Positions 57,468 through 64,000 of a stretch of DNA of 64,000 nt are shown here, one piece after another. The position numbers and the translations under genes are program-made. This stretch comes from Nitrosococcus halophilus Nc 4 (GTDB lineage Bacteria; Pseudomonadota; Gammaproteobacteria; Nitrosococcales; Nitrosococcaceae). How positions within the stretch are numbered: position 1 is the stretch's first letter; every line of letters starts with the position of its first letter. The stretch lies in NCBI RefSeq assembly GCF_000024725.1, contig NC_013960.1:558001-622000 (forward strand), read 5' to 3'. The notes below the pieces were generated by a model. The model made no database searches. It saw only the letters and a list, made by a program, of their open reading frames with translations, and had not been told where the DNA came from.

Positions 57468-57703
57468 TCGCCGTAGATACCTACGTGCTGGTATGCTGTG
57501 TAACTAACGACGATGAGATCCAGGCACGGCAGGCAATGGAGCTGCTAGGCTCCAATGAGATCCTGGTAACCAAAACAGTACTACTAGAGCTAAGATGGAT
57601 TTTGCAAGCTGTTTATGAGCTACCGCTTAAGGCAGTATTGAAGGCTATGCTCCATATCCTCGGTTTACCTAATGTGCGAATTGAAAGGAATGAAAATAAT
57701 TAA
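57464..57703 (+). pseudogene. Truncated VapC-type PIN-domain toxin
   Basis: The frame from 57464 reads IIAVDTYVLVCCVTNDDEIQ and continues with VTKTVLLELRWILQAVYELP and GLPNVRIERN, the first half of a VapC ribonuclease with the first catalytic Asp (AVDTYVLV) and the Glu in LLELRW. The start codon is ATA in place of ATG, and the second half with the other acidic residues is missing. With the preceding AbrB remnant it forms a dead vapBC-like module. Confidence 0.7.
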
Positions 57704-57714
57704 ATGCAAAAATT

Positions 57715-58098
57715 TTATTCCCCTCCTCCCTCAGAAAGCGGGTAGAGATCATCTATATCCACCCGCAGCGTTTGAGCTATTCGCTTAAGCACCTTAATCG
57801 TCCCTTTCCGTTCTCCTTTTTCCATAGTAACGAGATGAGATTGGCTCAATCCAACTTGCTCGGCTAATTGCGCTTGAGTAAGCCCGCGATAGGTCCGCCA
57901 AACTTTAAGTGGGTTTTCTCCTGCCACCAAGCTTTCAACGACTTCTTGAGGGATATTCTCTTCATCAGCGGCTATCGCCTTATCATAAGCGGCAATATCA
58001 TCCAACATTTCTGCTTTCTCCAGCAATGCCTGGTATTCTTCATAGGGCAGAACAGCCCATTCTGGCTTGCCGTTTCGTTTAATTACTTGCGCTGTCAT
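57715..58098 (-). CDS. Antitoxin: Phd-like N-terminus plus XRE HTH
   Basis: 127-aa protein. The first 35 residues (VIKRNGKPEWAVLPYEEYQA) look like a Phd/YefM-type DNA-binding edge; a linker leads to an XRE HTH (RGLTQAQLAEQVGLSQSHLV) and a C-terminal IAQTLRVDIDDLYPL. It overlaps the toxin gene by four bases and is encoded after it, the HigBA-like order. A palindromic operator lies upstream of the toxin. Confidence 0.85.
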   Translation of the reverse strand: MTAQVIKRNGKPEWAVLPYEEYQALLEKAEMLDDIAAYDKAIAADEENIPQEVVESLVAGENPLKVWRTYRGLTQAQLAEQVGLSQSHLVTMEKGERKGTIKVLKRIAQTLRVDIDDLYPLSEGGGE

Positions 58099-58352
58099 TT
58101 ATACACATCTCCTCTCGCTCCAATTGTCAGAACATGTGTTACTAAGCGTTTCTGCTCTATCTGATAGATAGCCCGCCAACCTCCTATTCTCAAGCGAAAA
58201 CCCTCTCGGCCAGTGAGCGGATTGATGTCCAGGTCTTTTCGCGTGGGGTCTACCGCCAGCTTTTTAAATGACTCAATCACCTTTAAAGCCATTTTTCTAG
58301 GCATGCGCTGCAGCGATTTTTGCGCTGATTTTTTGTAGAGTATTGTATACAT
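58095..58352 (-). CDS. RelE/ParE-family toxin
   Basis: 85-aa toxin: YTILYKKSAQKSLQRMPRKM at the start, GREGFRLRIGGWRAIYQIEQ in the middle and LTIGARGDVYK at the end, the full RelE beta-sheet core. It probably cleaves mRNA on the ribosome or poisons gyrase, depending on the subgroup. It precedes its antitoxin. Start ATG 58352 is 7 bases from the operator palindrome. It appears intact, unlike its neighbours. Confidence 0.88.
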   Translation of the reverse strand: MYTILYKKSAQKSLQRMPRKMALKVIESFKKLAVDPTRKDLDINPLTGREGFRLRIGGWRAIYQIEQKRLVTHVLTIGARGDVYK

Positions 58353-58358
58353 ATTTTG

Positions 58359-58379
58359 GTTATCTCATAATGAGATAAC
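58359..58379. promoter_or_regulatory. 21-bp palindromic operator of the RelE/HTH module
   Basis: GTTATCTCAT-A-ATGAGATAAC is a perfect palindrome directly upstream of the toxin start. Its position fits autorepression by the HTH antitoxin. Confidence 0.7.
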
Positions 58380-58440
58380 TAATTCAAAAGCTAGATGAAT
58401 TATTTGCGGCTCACTGATTGTTTTCAATCCTGCCTATGAC

Positions 58441-58463
58441 AAAGTGACATAGAACGTCACTTT
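58441..58463. promoter_or_regulatory. Inverted repeat upstream of the pilA promoter
   Basis: AAAGTGAC and GTCACTTT flank seven bases, about 150 bases upstream of the sigma-54 promoter. This distance suits an enhancer site for PilR, but no direct evidence exists. The remaining 58380-58612 sequence shows no gene. Confidence 0.4.
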
Positions 58464-58612
58464 CTGTCCTCCCTCGACACCCCAAGCCCTGCCTTCTCTT
58501 TATTACTCCCAAGGTTCTAGTCCATATCACCAGCCTTACTTTGCGCTGTTAACTCCTGATTTTGTGAACCAGCCCCCATAAAGCCATCGCTCCTCTTGCC
58601 GAAATATAGGGA

Positions 58613-58628
58613 TGGCACGCTGATTGCT
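58613..58628 (+). promoter_or_regulatory. Sigma-54 promoter of pilA
   Basis: TGGCAC-GCTGA-TTGCT matches the consensus TGGCAC-N5-TTGCW perfectly. Transcription should start near 58639, about 80 bases before the pilA ATG. PilR encoded at 53408 is the expected activator. Confidence 0.93.
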
Positions 58629-58718
58629 CGATGGAGTATGCAGGCAGGTAAAGGATTTATCTGCTGCCAATATACAAATTTGGGTTTCCGTCAAATTAAT
58701 TTCAAGGAGTCGCTCGTA

Positions 58719-59210
58719 ATGAGAAAAGTACAACAGGGTTTTACGTTGATTGAATTGATGATCGTGGTGGCGATCATTGGTATCCTCGCTTCTATTGCAA
58801 TTCCCGCTTATCAGGACTACACCATCAGAACTCAGGTGACAGAGGGCTTGAATCTGGCTGCCGAAGCAAAGCAAAGTATCGGCGATTTCTGGAGTGCGCG
58901 GGGTAGGTTGCCTGGCGATAATGCTTCTGCGGGATTGGCTGATGCAACGTCTATTACCGGTAATTATATCACCCAGATGGCGGTAGATAATGGCCAAATA
59001 GCCCTTACCTATGGCAACCGGGCTAACAGCAATATTGAGAATGGCATACTTACTTTGACACCCGCTCAGAATCAGGCAGGCAGTCTCGTCTGGCTTTGCG
59101 GTAAAGCGTACGATAGCAAAGACGATTCTAAGCTGCCAGAAATTTCTGGTGTAGGAAGCACACAAACTGATATTGAAGATAAATACTTGCCCACAGAGTG
59201 TCGCAGCTAA
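58719..59210 (+). CDS. pilA: Type IV major pilin
   Basis: 163-aa pilin. The short leader MRKVQQG is cleaved before [20 protein letters not shown], with the invariant Glu5. Two C-terminal cysteines (WLCGKAYD and LPTECRS) form the D-loop disulfide. The last residue is serine, as in P. aeruginosa group I pilins that are O-glycosylated there. AAGGAG lies 10 bases before the ATG. It has its own sigma-54 promoter and terminator. Confidence 0.96.
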   Translation: MRKVQQGFTLIELMIVVAIIGILASIAIPAYQDYTIRTQVTEGLNLAAEAKQSIGDFWSARGRLPGDNASAGLADATSITGNYITQMAVDNGQIALTYGNRANSNIENGILTLTPAQNQAGSLVWLCGKAYDSKDDSKLPEISGVGSTQTDIEDKYLPTECRS

Positions 59211-59234
59211 AAGCGATAGCCTAAGGTAAATGAT

Positions 59235-59268
59235 AAGGGCCGTCCCAAAGTGGATGGCCCTTTCTTTA
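59235..59268 (+). terminator. Probable terminator of pilA
   Basis: AAGGGCC and GGCCCTT pair over a 14-base loop and are followed by TCTTTAT. A second hairpin, GCCGTC-ATTA-GACGGC, follows at 59274-59289. Confidence 0.65.
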
Positions 59269-59320
59269 TATGAGCCGTCATTAGACGGCCACTCATTTCA
59301 CTCCCGAGGAGCCTTAATTC

Positions 59321-61285
59321 ATGCTTAACCCTGCAAGCCGTTCTCATTCTAAGCTGGCAACAAGTTATAGCCTTATGGGGCTTTTAGGGGTGTTGTTCCT
59401 TACCTTCTTTCTCTATAGCCCAGGTCTTGGCGGCACATTTCTATTCGATGACGAACATAACATCACCGATAATAAGGCTATTCAGATTGAAGATATTTCC
59501 CCAGAAAGCCTTTGGCAGGCCGCTTTTTCCACTGAGTCCGGACCCCTCAAGCGACCCTTGAGTCTGTTGAGTTTTGCCTTTAACCATTATGTAAGCGGGC
59601 TAGACCCTTACGCTTTCAAGTTGGTTAACCTGTTCGTTCATCTGGCTACCGGCATTCTCGTTTATTTTACCGCCTGGCAATTGCTTGCCGCCTATCGGCG
59701 TTGTCAGCAGAAGATATTGAATGACACCACCATTTCCTGGATAAGCCTTGGATGCGCGGCCCTCTGGTTGCTGCATCCGCTAAATCTGACTCCGGTGCTT
59801 TACGTGGTGCAGCGGATGACCAGTCTCGCGGCTTTATTTACCTTTGCTGGTCTTGGCCTTTATGCTTGGGGTCGTCGACGGCAGATGGAAGGCAAAAACG
59901 GCTGGATCGCCATTGCGCTGGCTTTGTTTATCGCGCTGCCCTTAGGGGCATTGAGCAAGGAAAATGCGTTCCTGTTGCCGCTTTTCCTTCTGCTGGCGGA
60001 ACTGACTTTGTTTCAGTTTAGTGCTGTTCGCCAAGGTACACGGCGACTGCTTATCGCAGGTCATGGATTGATTGTGGTGCTGCCCGTGATCCTGGGAGTC
60101 CTTTATCTGCTGTTTAACTTAGAATGGTTATTGGGAGGTTACGAGACCCGGGCGTTTACTTTGGGCGAACGCTTGCTGACCGAGGCCCGCGTTTTTTGGT
60201 ATTACTTGCAGCTTATTTTTTTGCCGCGATTGGCCAATTTTAGTTTGTACCACGACGATTTCGCGATTTCCCACGGTTGGCTGGAACCCACCACCACCTT
60301 ACCTGCGGTGCTTGGGGTCATCGCCCTGGGGATGGCTTGCCTGCTTTTGCGTAAGCGAGCGCCTGTGTTTGTTTTTGGTCTGGGATTTTTTCTCATCGGC
60401 CACAGTATGGAATCCACCATCTTTGGCCTAGAGTTGGTTCATGAGCACCGCAATTATGTCCCTTTATTTGGAATCGCCTTGATGCTTGCCTATGGCGCAG
60501 GGGTGTTGATCCCACAAAGGGGTTTGCGAATTTTTATGGCGAGCACAACCCTTGTTTTGCTTTCGACGATGACCGCCATCCGCGCCGATACCTGGGGTCA
60601 TCCTTTGGAGCATCTGCTGGTCAGTGCCCGCCATCATCCCCACTCGGCCCGTACTCATTACGGTGCAGGGCAGCTGTACTTTGATCTGGCTTTGGCTGAA
60701 AAAAAGGAAGCTGACCGGGAAGTGTATTATCAACGGGGAAAAGAATTTTTTTCCCAAGCTTATCGCAATGATCCGCGCTTCCTAAGCGCTTTACTTGCCA
60801 CATTGGCCATAAATTATACCTTTGAAAAATCAGTCAATGAAGCTCAAGTAAAATTACTGGCTCAGGAATTGGAGACCACGCCGTTAACGCCTTTTACCAT
60901 TCATAATCTCCAGAAAACCAATCAATGTCATCTCGAGGGAGAGTGCCGGTGGCCAGCGGAGCAGTTAAAAATGCTCTTTAGCGCCGCGGTCAAAAATCCA
61001 ACCCTGGTTCCCCAGGCAAAGGTCGTACTGCTGACGGAATATTCCATACTCTTGTTGGCGAAGGGGGATTTGAGTCAGGCATTGCAGGTGGCAGAGGAAG
61101 CCAAAAAAGTCAATCCGAGAGATCCTCAGCTCACACTAAATTACGCGGCGCTATTACGCTATGGGGGTCGTTACCAAGAAGCGCAAGCGGAGTATGCCGC
61201 GCTGAGTTCTTTGTCTCTTTCGAATCTTCATTCGCAGCGTTTACAGAAGGAGAAGAAAGCGTTAGAAGCATTGTTGGATGAATAA
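59321..61285 (+). CDS. Polytopic membrane protein with TPR tail, possible GT-C glycosyltransferase
   Basis: 654-aa protein. About ten membrane helices fill residues 17-425; the first periplasmic loop has FLFDDEHNITDN, an acidic pair like the metal-binding motif of GT-C enzymes such as TMTC and oligosaccharyl or mannosyl transferases. The C-terminal 200 residues are TPR-like helices (GRYQEAQAEYAALS). An SD (GAGGAG) precedes the ATG. It lies directly behind pilA, where other species keep pilin glycosyltransferases (TfpO/TfpW), and before two glycosyltransferase genes. The enzyme role is inferred, not shown. Confidence 0.65.
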   Translation: MLNPASRSHSKLATSYSLMGLLGVLFLTFFLYSPGLGGTFLFDDEHNITDNKAIQIEDISPESLWQAAFSTESGPLKRPLSLLSFAFNHYVSGLDPYAFKLVNLFVHLATGILVYFTAWQLLAAYRRCQQKILNDTTISWISLGCAALWLLHPLNLTPVLYVVQRMTSLAALFTFAGLGLYAWGRRRQMEGKNGWIAIALALFIALPLGALSKENAFLLPLFLLLAELTLFQFSAVRQGTRRLLIAGHGLIVVLPVILGVLYLLFNLEWLLGGYETRAFTLGERLLTEARVFWYYLQLIFLPRLANFSLYHDDFAISHGWLEPTTTLPAVLGVIALGMACLLLRKRAPVFVFGLGFFLIGHSMESTIFGLELVHEHRNYVPLFGIALMLAYGAGVLIPQRGLRIFMASTTLVLLSTMTAIRADTWGHPLEHLLVSARHHPHSARTHYGAGQLYFDLALAEKKEADREVYYQRGKEFFSQAYRNDPRFLSALLATLAINYTFEKSVNEAQVKLLAQELETTPLTPFTIHNLQKTNQCHLEGECRWPAEQLKMLFSAAVKNPTLVPQAKVVLLTEYSILLLAKGDLSQALQVAEEAKKVNPRDPQLTLNYAALLRYGGRYQEAQAEYAALSSLSLSNLHSQRLQKEKKALEALLDE

Positions 61286-61443
61286 AAAAAGAGGTAATGT
61301 CATTGCTTGGGAAAATTCATTCGGGGCCGATTAAAAGAAAGTATGGTTCAGCTAATAAAAAGTAATCGTTCAGCCCCTACTTCTCGATGCTCTCTTACGG
61401 GGAACGGTTACAATGAAAACACCTTGCCCGTTAGGATCAATTT

Positions 61444-62310
61444 ATGGCGCCGCCTACCCTGAGTATTGTTTTACCCGCTAAAAATGAAGCCAATAGCCTT
61501 AGAAAACTCTTACCAGCATTACGGGAAATTTATTCCGATGCGGAGATTCTCGTCGTCAATGATGGCTCTAGCGATGAAACCCTAGAGGTGGCCCAGGCTG
61601 CGGGGGCCAAGGTTGTGACCCATGCCTATAGTATGGGTAACGGGGCGGCGGTCAAACATGGCGCCCGTGCCGCTACGGGAGAAATCATTGTTTTCATGGA
61701 TGCCGATGGGCAACATGACCCTGGGGATATTCCCCGTTTATTGGAACGCCTTTTTGAAGGTTTTGACATGGTTGTCGGAGCTCGAGATTCCACTTCTCAG
61801 GCTTCCTTAAGCAGACGGCTGGGTAATAGTTTTTATAACCGTCTTTCTAGTTGGGTCACAGGGCACCGGATTGAAGATTTGACATCGGGCTTCCGTGTTG
61901 TTCGAGCTAAACGTTTCCGGGAGTTTCTCTACCTGTTGCCCAATGGTTTTTCCTATCCGACCACCAGCACCATGGCTTTTTTTCGCGCAGGCTATCTGGT
62001 CAGCTATGTCCCTATTCATGCCAATAAACGGGAAGGAAAAAGTCATATTAATTTAGTTAAAGACGGGATTCGCTTTTTTTTAATTATATTAAAGGTGGCG
62101 ACCCTCTATTCGCCATTAAAAGTATTTACCCCTATCAGTTTTGTCTTTTTTATGCTGGGTGCAGGTAATTATCTTTATACTTACCTGCTAGAGGGACGGT
62201 TTACTAATATGAGCGCGCTGATGTTTATTACCGCCATTCTCGTTTTTCTAATGGGATTGATTTCGGAGCAGATTGCTAATCTTTTGTACGCCAACACCTC
62301 CCAACGATAG
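61444..62310 (+). CDS. Glycosyltransferase family 2, dolichyl-phosphate-sugar synthase-like
   Basis: 288-aa GT2 enzyme. The GT-A fold starts LSIVLPAKNEANSLRKLL and contains VNDGSSDET and the DXD-type MDADGQHDP. A C-terminal pair of membrane helices (FFMLGAGNYLYTYLL, ALMFITAILVFLMGLI) anchors it. Such enzymes load a sugar onto a polyprenyl phosphate, which could feed a GT-C transferase such as the preceding protein. Confidence 0.88.
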   Translation: MAPPTLSIVLPAKNEANSLRKLLPALREIYSDAEILVVNDGSSDETLEVAQAAGAKVVTHAYSMGNGAAVKHGARAATGEIIVFMDADGQHDPGDIPRLLERLFEGFDMVVGARDSTSQASLSRRLGNSFYNRLSSWVTGHRIEDLTSGFRVVRAKRFREFLYLLPNGFSYPTTSTMAFFRAGYLVSYVPIHANKREGKSHINLVKDGIRFFLIILKVATLYSPLKVFTPISFVFFMLGAGNYLYTYLLEGRFTNMSALMFITAILVFLMGLISEQIANLLYANTSQR

Positions 62311-62321
62311 TTTTCCCCTGA

Positions 62322-63587
62322 ATGATGAAGCCTCTCAGCAAAAGTTTGGAGCAGAATAGGGGCGCTTTCCCGCGGCTCGACTGCTCCTCCGAACCGACAA
62401 GTAGTGTGGGCTATGCGCACGAAGAGGCTGAGAAAGCACGCCCAAAAATTTTAGTGATTACCCGCAATCTGCCTCCCTTGGTCGGCGGGATGGAGCGGTT
62501 GAATTGGCACATGATCGAAGAATTGGCCAAACGCGCCGAGGTGCGAGTGATTGGTCCCGAAGGCGCGGCGGCTATAGCGCCGGTAGGGGTTGTGCAACTG
62601 CGGGAAGCTCCACTGAAACCCTTGCCGGGTTTTCTGCTCGCGGCTCAGTGGCGCGCCTGGCGTGAGGCACGCGCCTGGCGACCCCATATCGTGCTGGCCG
62701 GCAGCGGCCTGACTGCGCCGATAAGCTGGTTGACTGCAAAATCTTGCGGGGCGCGCGCTGCTGTTTATGTGCATGGTTTGGATCTGGCAGTAAAACAATC
62801 GGTCTATCGCGCCCTGTGGCTACCCGCCATCCGCCGCATGGATAACGTCATTGCCAATAGCCATGCCACCGAAAAACTGGCTATCGATGCAGGTGTGGAC
62901 CTTGCGCGTATTACCATTGTTCCTCCCGGCGTCGAGTTGCCGCAAGGCGAACTGGACCCGGAAGCAATCACCCGTTTTCGCGCCGAACACCAACTTGGTC
63001 AACGTCCCGTATTACTTTCCGTGGGCCGTCTCACCCGGCGCAAGGGTCTGCGTGAGTTCGTTGCGAATGTATTGCCCCAGATCGTCGCCGCCAGGTCAGA
63101 TGTAATGCTGCTAGTGGTGGGTGATGCGCCCACACAATCCTTGCATGCCGAGTCCCAAACTCCCGAAAGCATCCAGGCGGCAGCCGACTCCAAGGGTATC
63201 GGTAACCACATCAAGTTTCTCGGCGTTATCACTGACCGCGACCGGCTTGCCACCGTGTATCAGTCAGCGGATGTTCACGTCTTTCCCGTGCAGCACATTC
63301 CCAACGATCCCGAAGGTTTCGGCATGGTCGCCATCGAAGCCGCAGCACAGGGCTTGCCCACGGTTGCCTACGCCACCGGCGGCATTGTCGATGCTGTGGC
63401 CGAAGGCAAGTCTGGATACCTCGTGGCTCCGGGTGATGATAGGGCCTTTGTAGGAGCAGTGATTCAGCTTCTGGAGCGATCGCTCCCGGCAGCGGTACTC
63501 CGGTTTCATGCTGAGGGGTTTTCCTGGAAACATTTTGGGAATGCAGTGTGGTCGCGAATTGGGGATGCTTTAAGTACCTATGAATAA
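62322..63587 (+). CDS. Glycosyltransferase family 4 (GT-B)
   Basis: GT4 enzyme of up to 421 aa. The core begins KILVITRNLPPLVGGMERL, and the second domain has SVGRLTRRKGLREFV and the nucleotide-sugar-binding VFPVQHIPNDPEGFGMVAIE. The first 40 or so codons lie in a non-coding repeat (62329-62429) and are not family-like. GTG 62406 (393 aa) is the most plausible downstream start, but no good SD decides it. It follows the GT2 gene by 11 bases. Confidence 0.85.
   Translation: MMKPLSKSLEQNRGAFPRLDCSSEPTSSVGYAHEEAEKARPKILVITRNLPPLVGGMERLNWHMIEELAKRAEVRVIGPEGAAAIAPVGVVQLREAPLKPLPGFLLAAQWRAWREARAWRPHIVLAGSGLTAPISWLTAKSCGARAAVYVHGLDLAVKQSVYRALWLPAIRRMDNVIANSHATEKLAIDAGVDLARITIVPPGVELPQGELDPEAITRFRAEHQLGQRPVLLSVGRLTRRKGLREFVANVLPQIVAARSDVMLLVVGDAPTQSLHAESQTPESIQAAADSKGIGNHIKFLGVITDRDRLATVYQSADVHVFPVQHIPNDPEGFGMVAIEAAAQGLPTVAYATGGIVDAVAEGKSGYLVAPGDDRAFVGAVIQLLERSLPAAVLRFHAEGFSWKHFGNAVWSRIGDALSTYE
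62329..62429 (+). repeat. Repeat with conserved termini, copy 2
   Basis: Begins AAGCCTCTCAGCAAAA and ends TGCGCACGAAGAGGCT, matching both ends of 49499-49621 (the last 16 bases are identical) while the middle differs. It overlaps the apparent 5' end of the GT4 gene. Confidence 0.5.
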
Positions 63588-63840
63588 AATATGAGGTTGT
63601 TTTGGGGGGGAGTTGATGGTGTTCCGCAAACCCGCTTTTCCTCCCAGAAAAAAGGTTTGCGGGGATTTCCCTGTCCCCTGGCTCCACGCCACCGGCTCGC
63701 TCCAGGAATATTTACTGAGATACTTATTCCCGCTTTCCAGTCTCTAAGATGCTATAGCGGTTCCCTAAAAAGTGATACCAAAATTGCTCAGCCTGGCTGT
63801 ATTTCTCTTATAAGGGAAATGCCTAGAAGTTCTCCATGGA

Positions 63841-64000
63841 TGGTGAACGACCCCCTAGCGAGGTCGCGAAGTGAAACGGCGCGCCGAGCACAAGGGCCAC
63901 ATAACGTGTTGTTCGCTGCGGCGCGTTTCGGTAACATCGACCCCAGGCTAGGGTGTGGTCTCAATAGGGAGGCCTTGGGGTTGTTATCAGAAGACCGGCC
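63841..64000 (+). repeat. Structured non-coding repeat, copy 2, cut by window edge
   Basis: The last 413 bases have no gene. From about 63843 (TGAACG) the sequence follows the repeat at 48236-48600, with identical 22-nt and 19-nt blocks at the same spacing. It runs off the window. The stretch 63588-63840 shows nothing I can name. Confidence 0.6.

Noticed and set aside
58536-59165. 209-codon minus-strand frame opposite pilA
   Set aside because: Antisense shadow; it covers the sigma-54 promoter and the pilin gene, both firmly assigned.

Overview
The window looks like a gammaproteobacterial chromosome. Gene orders such as rng-yhdP-tldD, mreBCD-mrdAB-mltB-rlpA-dacC-lipB-lipA, epmB-efp-epmA, rpmB-rpmG and pilSR-pilA are typical of that class. 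The protein style and the many short interspersed non-coding repeats suggest a Chromatiales-type organism, possibly Nitrosococcus-like. That assignment is inference; no lineage-defining metabolic gene lies in the window, and I see no rRNA, tRNA or CRISPR array.

Layout. 1-10.5 kb: RNase G (cut by the window edge), YhdP, a nitrilase-family amidase, TldD, a PP-loop thiolase-like protein paired with a TusA-like sulfur carrier, and glutamine synthetase behind an NtrC-type box. 10.6-17.2 kb: a DUF4124 protein, then on the minus strand a NUDIX hydrolase, a GldA/GldF/GldG-type ABC system with a DUF4340 protein, MutM and a tiny membrane protein. 17.3-24.2 kb: fatty acid desaturase, rpmB-rpmG, an EEP-family hydrolase, two nucleotide-sugar enzymes, and gatC-gatA without gatB. 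24.3-35.7 kb: a long plus-strand cell-elongation and peptidoglycan cluster that runs into lipB and lipA, with a structured-RNA element wedged between the last two. 35.8-47.7 kb: citrate synthase, the EF-P modification module, TRAP permeases, Dtd, proline iminopeptidase, sucCD, glnB, bamD and an L,D-transpeptidase convergent with an Lpp-like lipoprotein. 48-54.7 kb: suhB, typA, a PP0621-like protein, pilS and pilR. 54.7-58.4 kb: an accessory patch of IS and toxin-antitoxin debris. 58.6-63.6 kb: pilA behind a textbook sigma-54 promoter, a TPR membrane protein and two glycosyltransferases.

How it fits together. The mre/mrd/dac cluster builds and trims the lateral wall. The L,D-transpeptidase may tether the convergent small lipoprotein to the wall. 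EpmB and EpmA modify Lys34 of EF-P. GlnB and the NtrC-type site at glnA belong to nitrogen control. PilS/PilR should drive pilA through sigma-54, and the genes after pilA could glycosylate the pilin, which ends in a serine.

The most unusual content is non-coding: (1) an orphan HEARO/omega-RNA-like structured element between lipB and lipA; (2) a repeated RNA-like element upstream of suhB and at the right window edge; (3) a repeat of about 110 nt with conserved ends upstream of typA and overlapping a glycosyltransferase start; (4) an inverted-repeat family (core CCTAGAAACGG) that supplies the tldD ribosome binding site; and (5) an IS3-OrfA/antitoxin chimera next to other decayed toxin-antitoxin genes between pilR and pilA.
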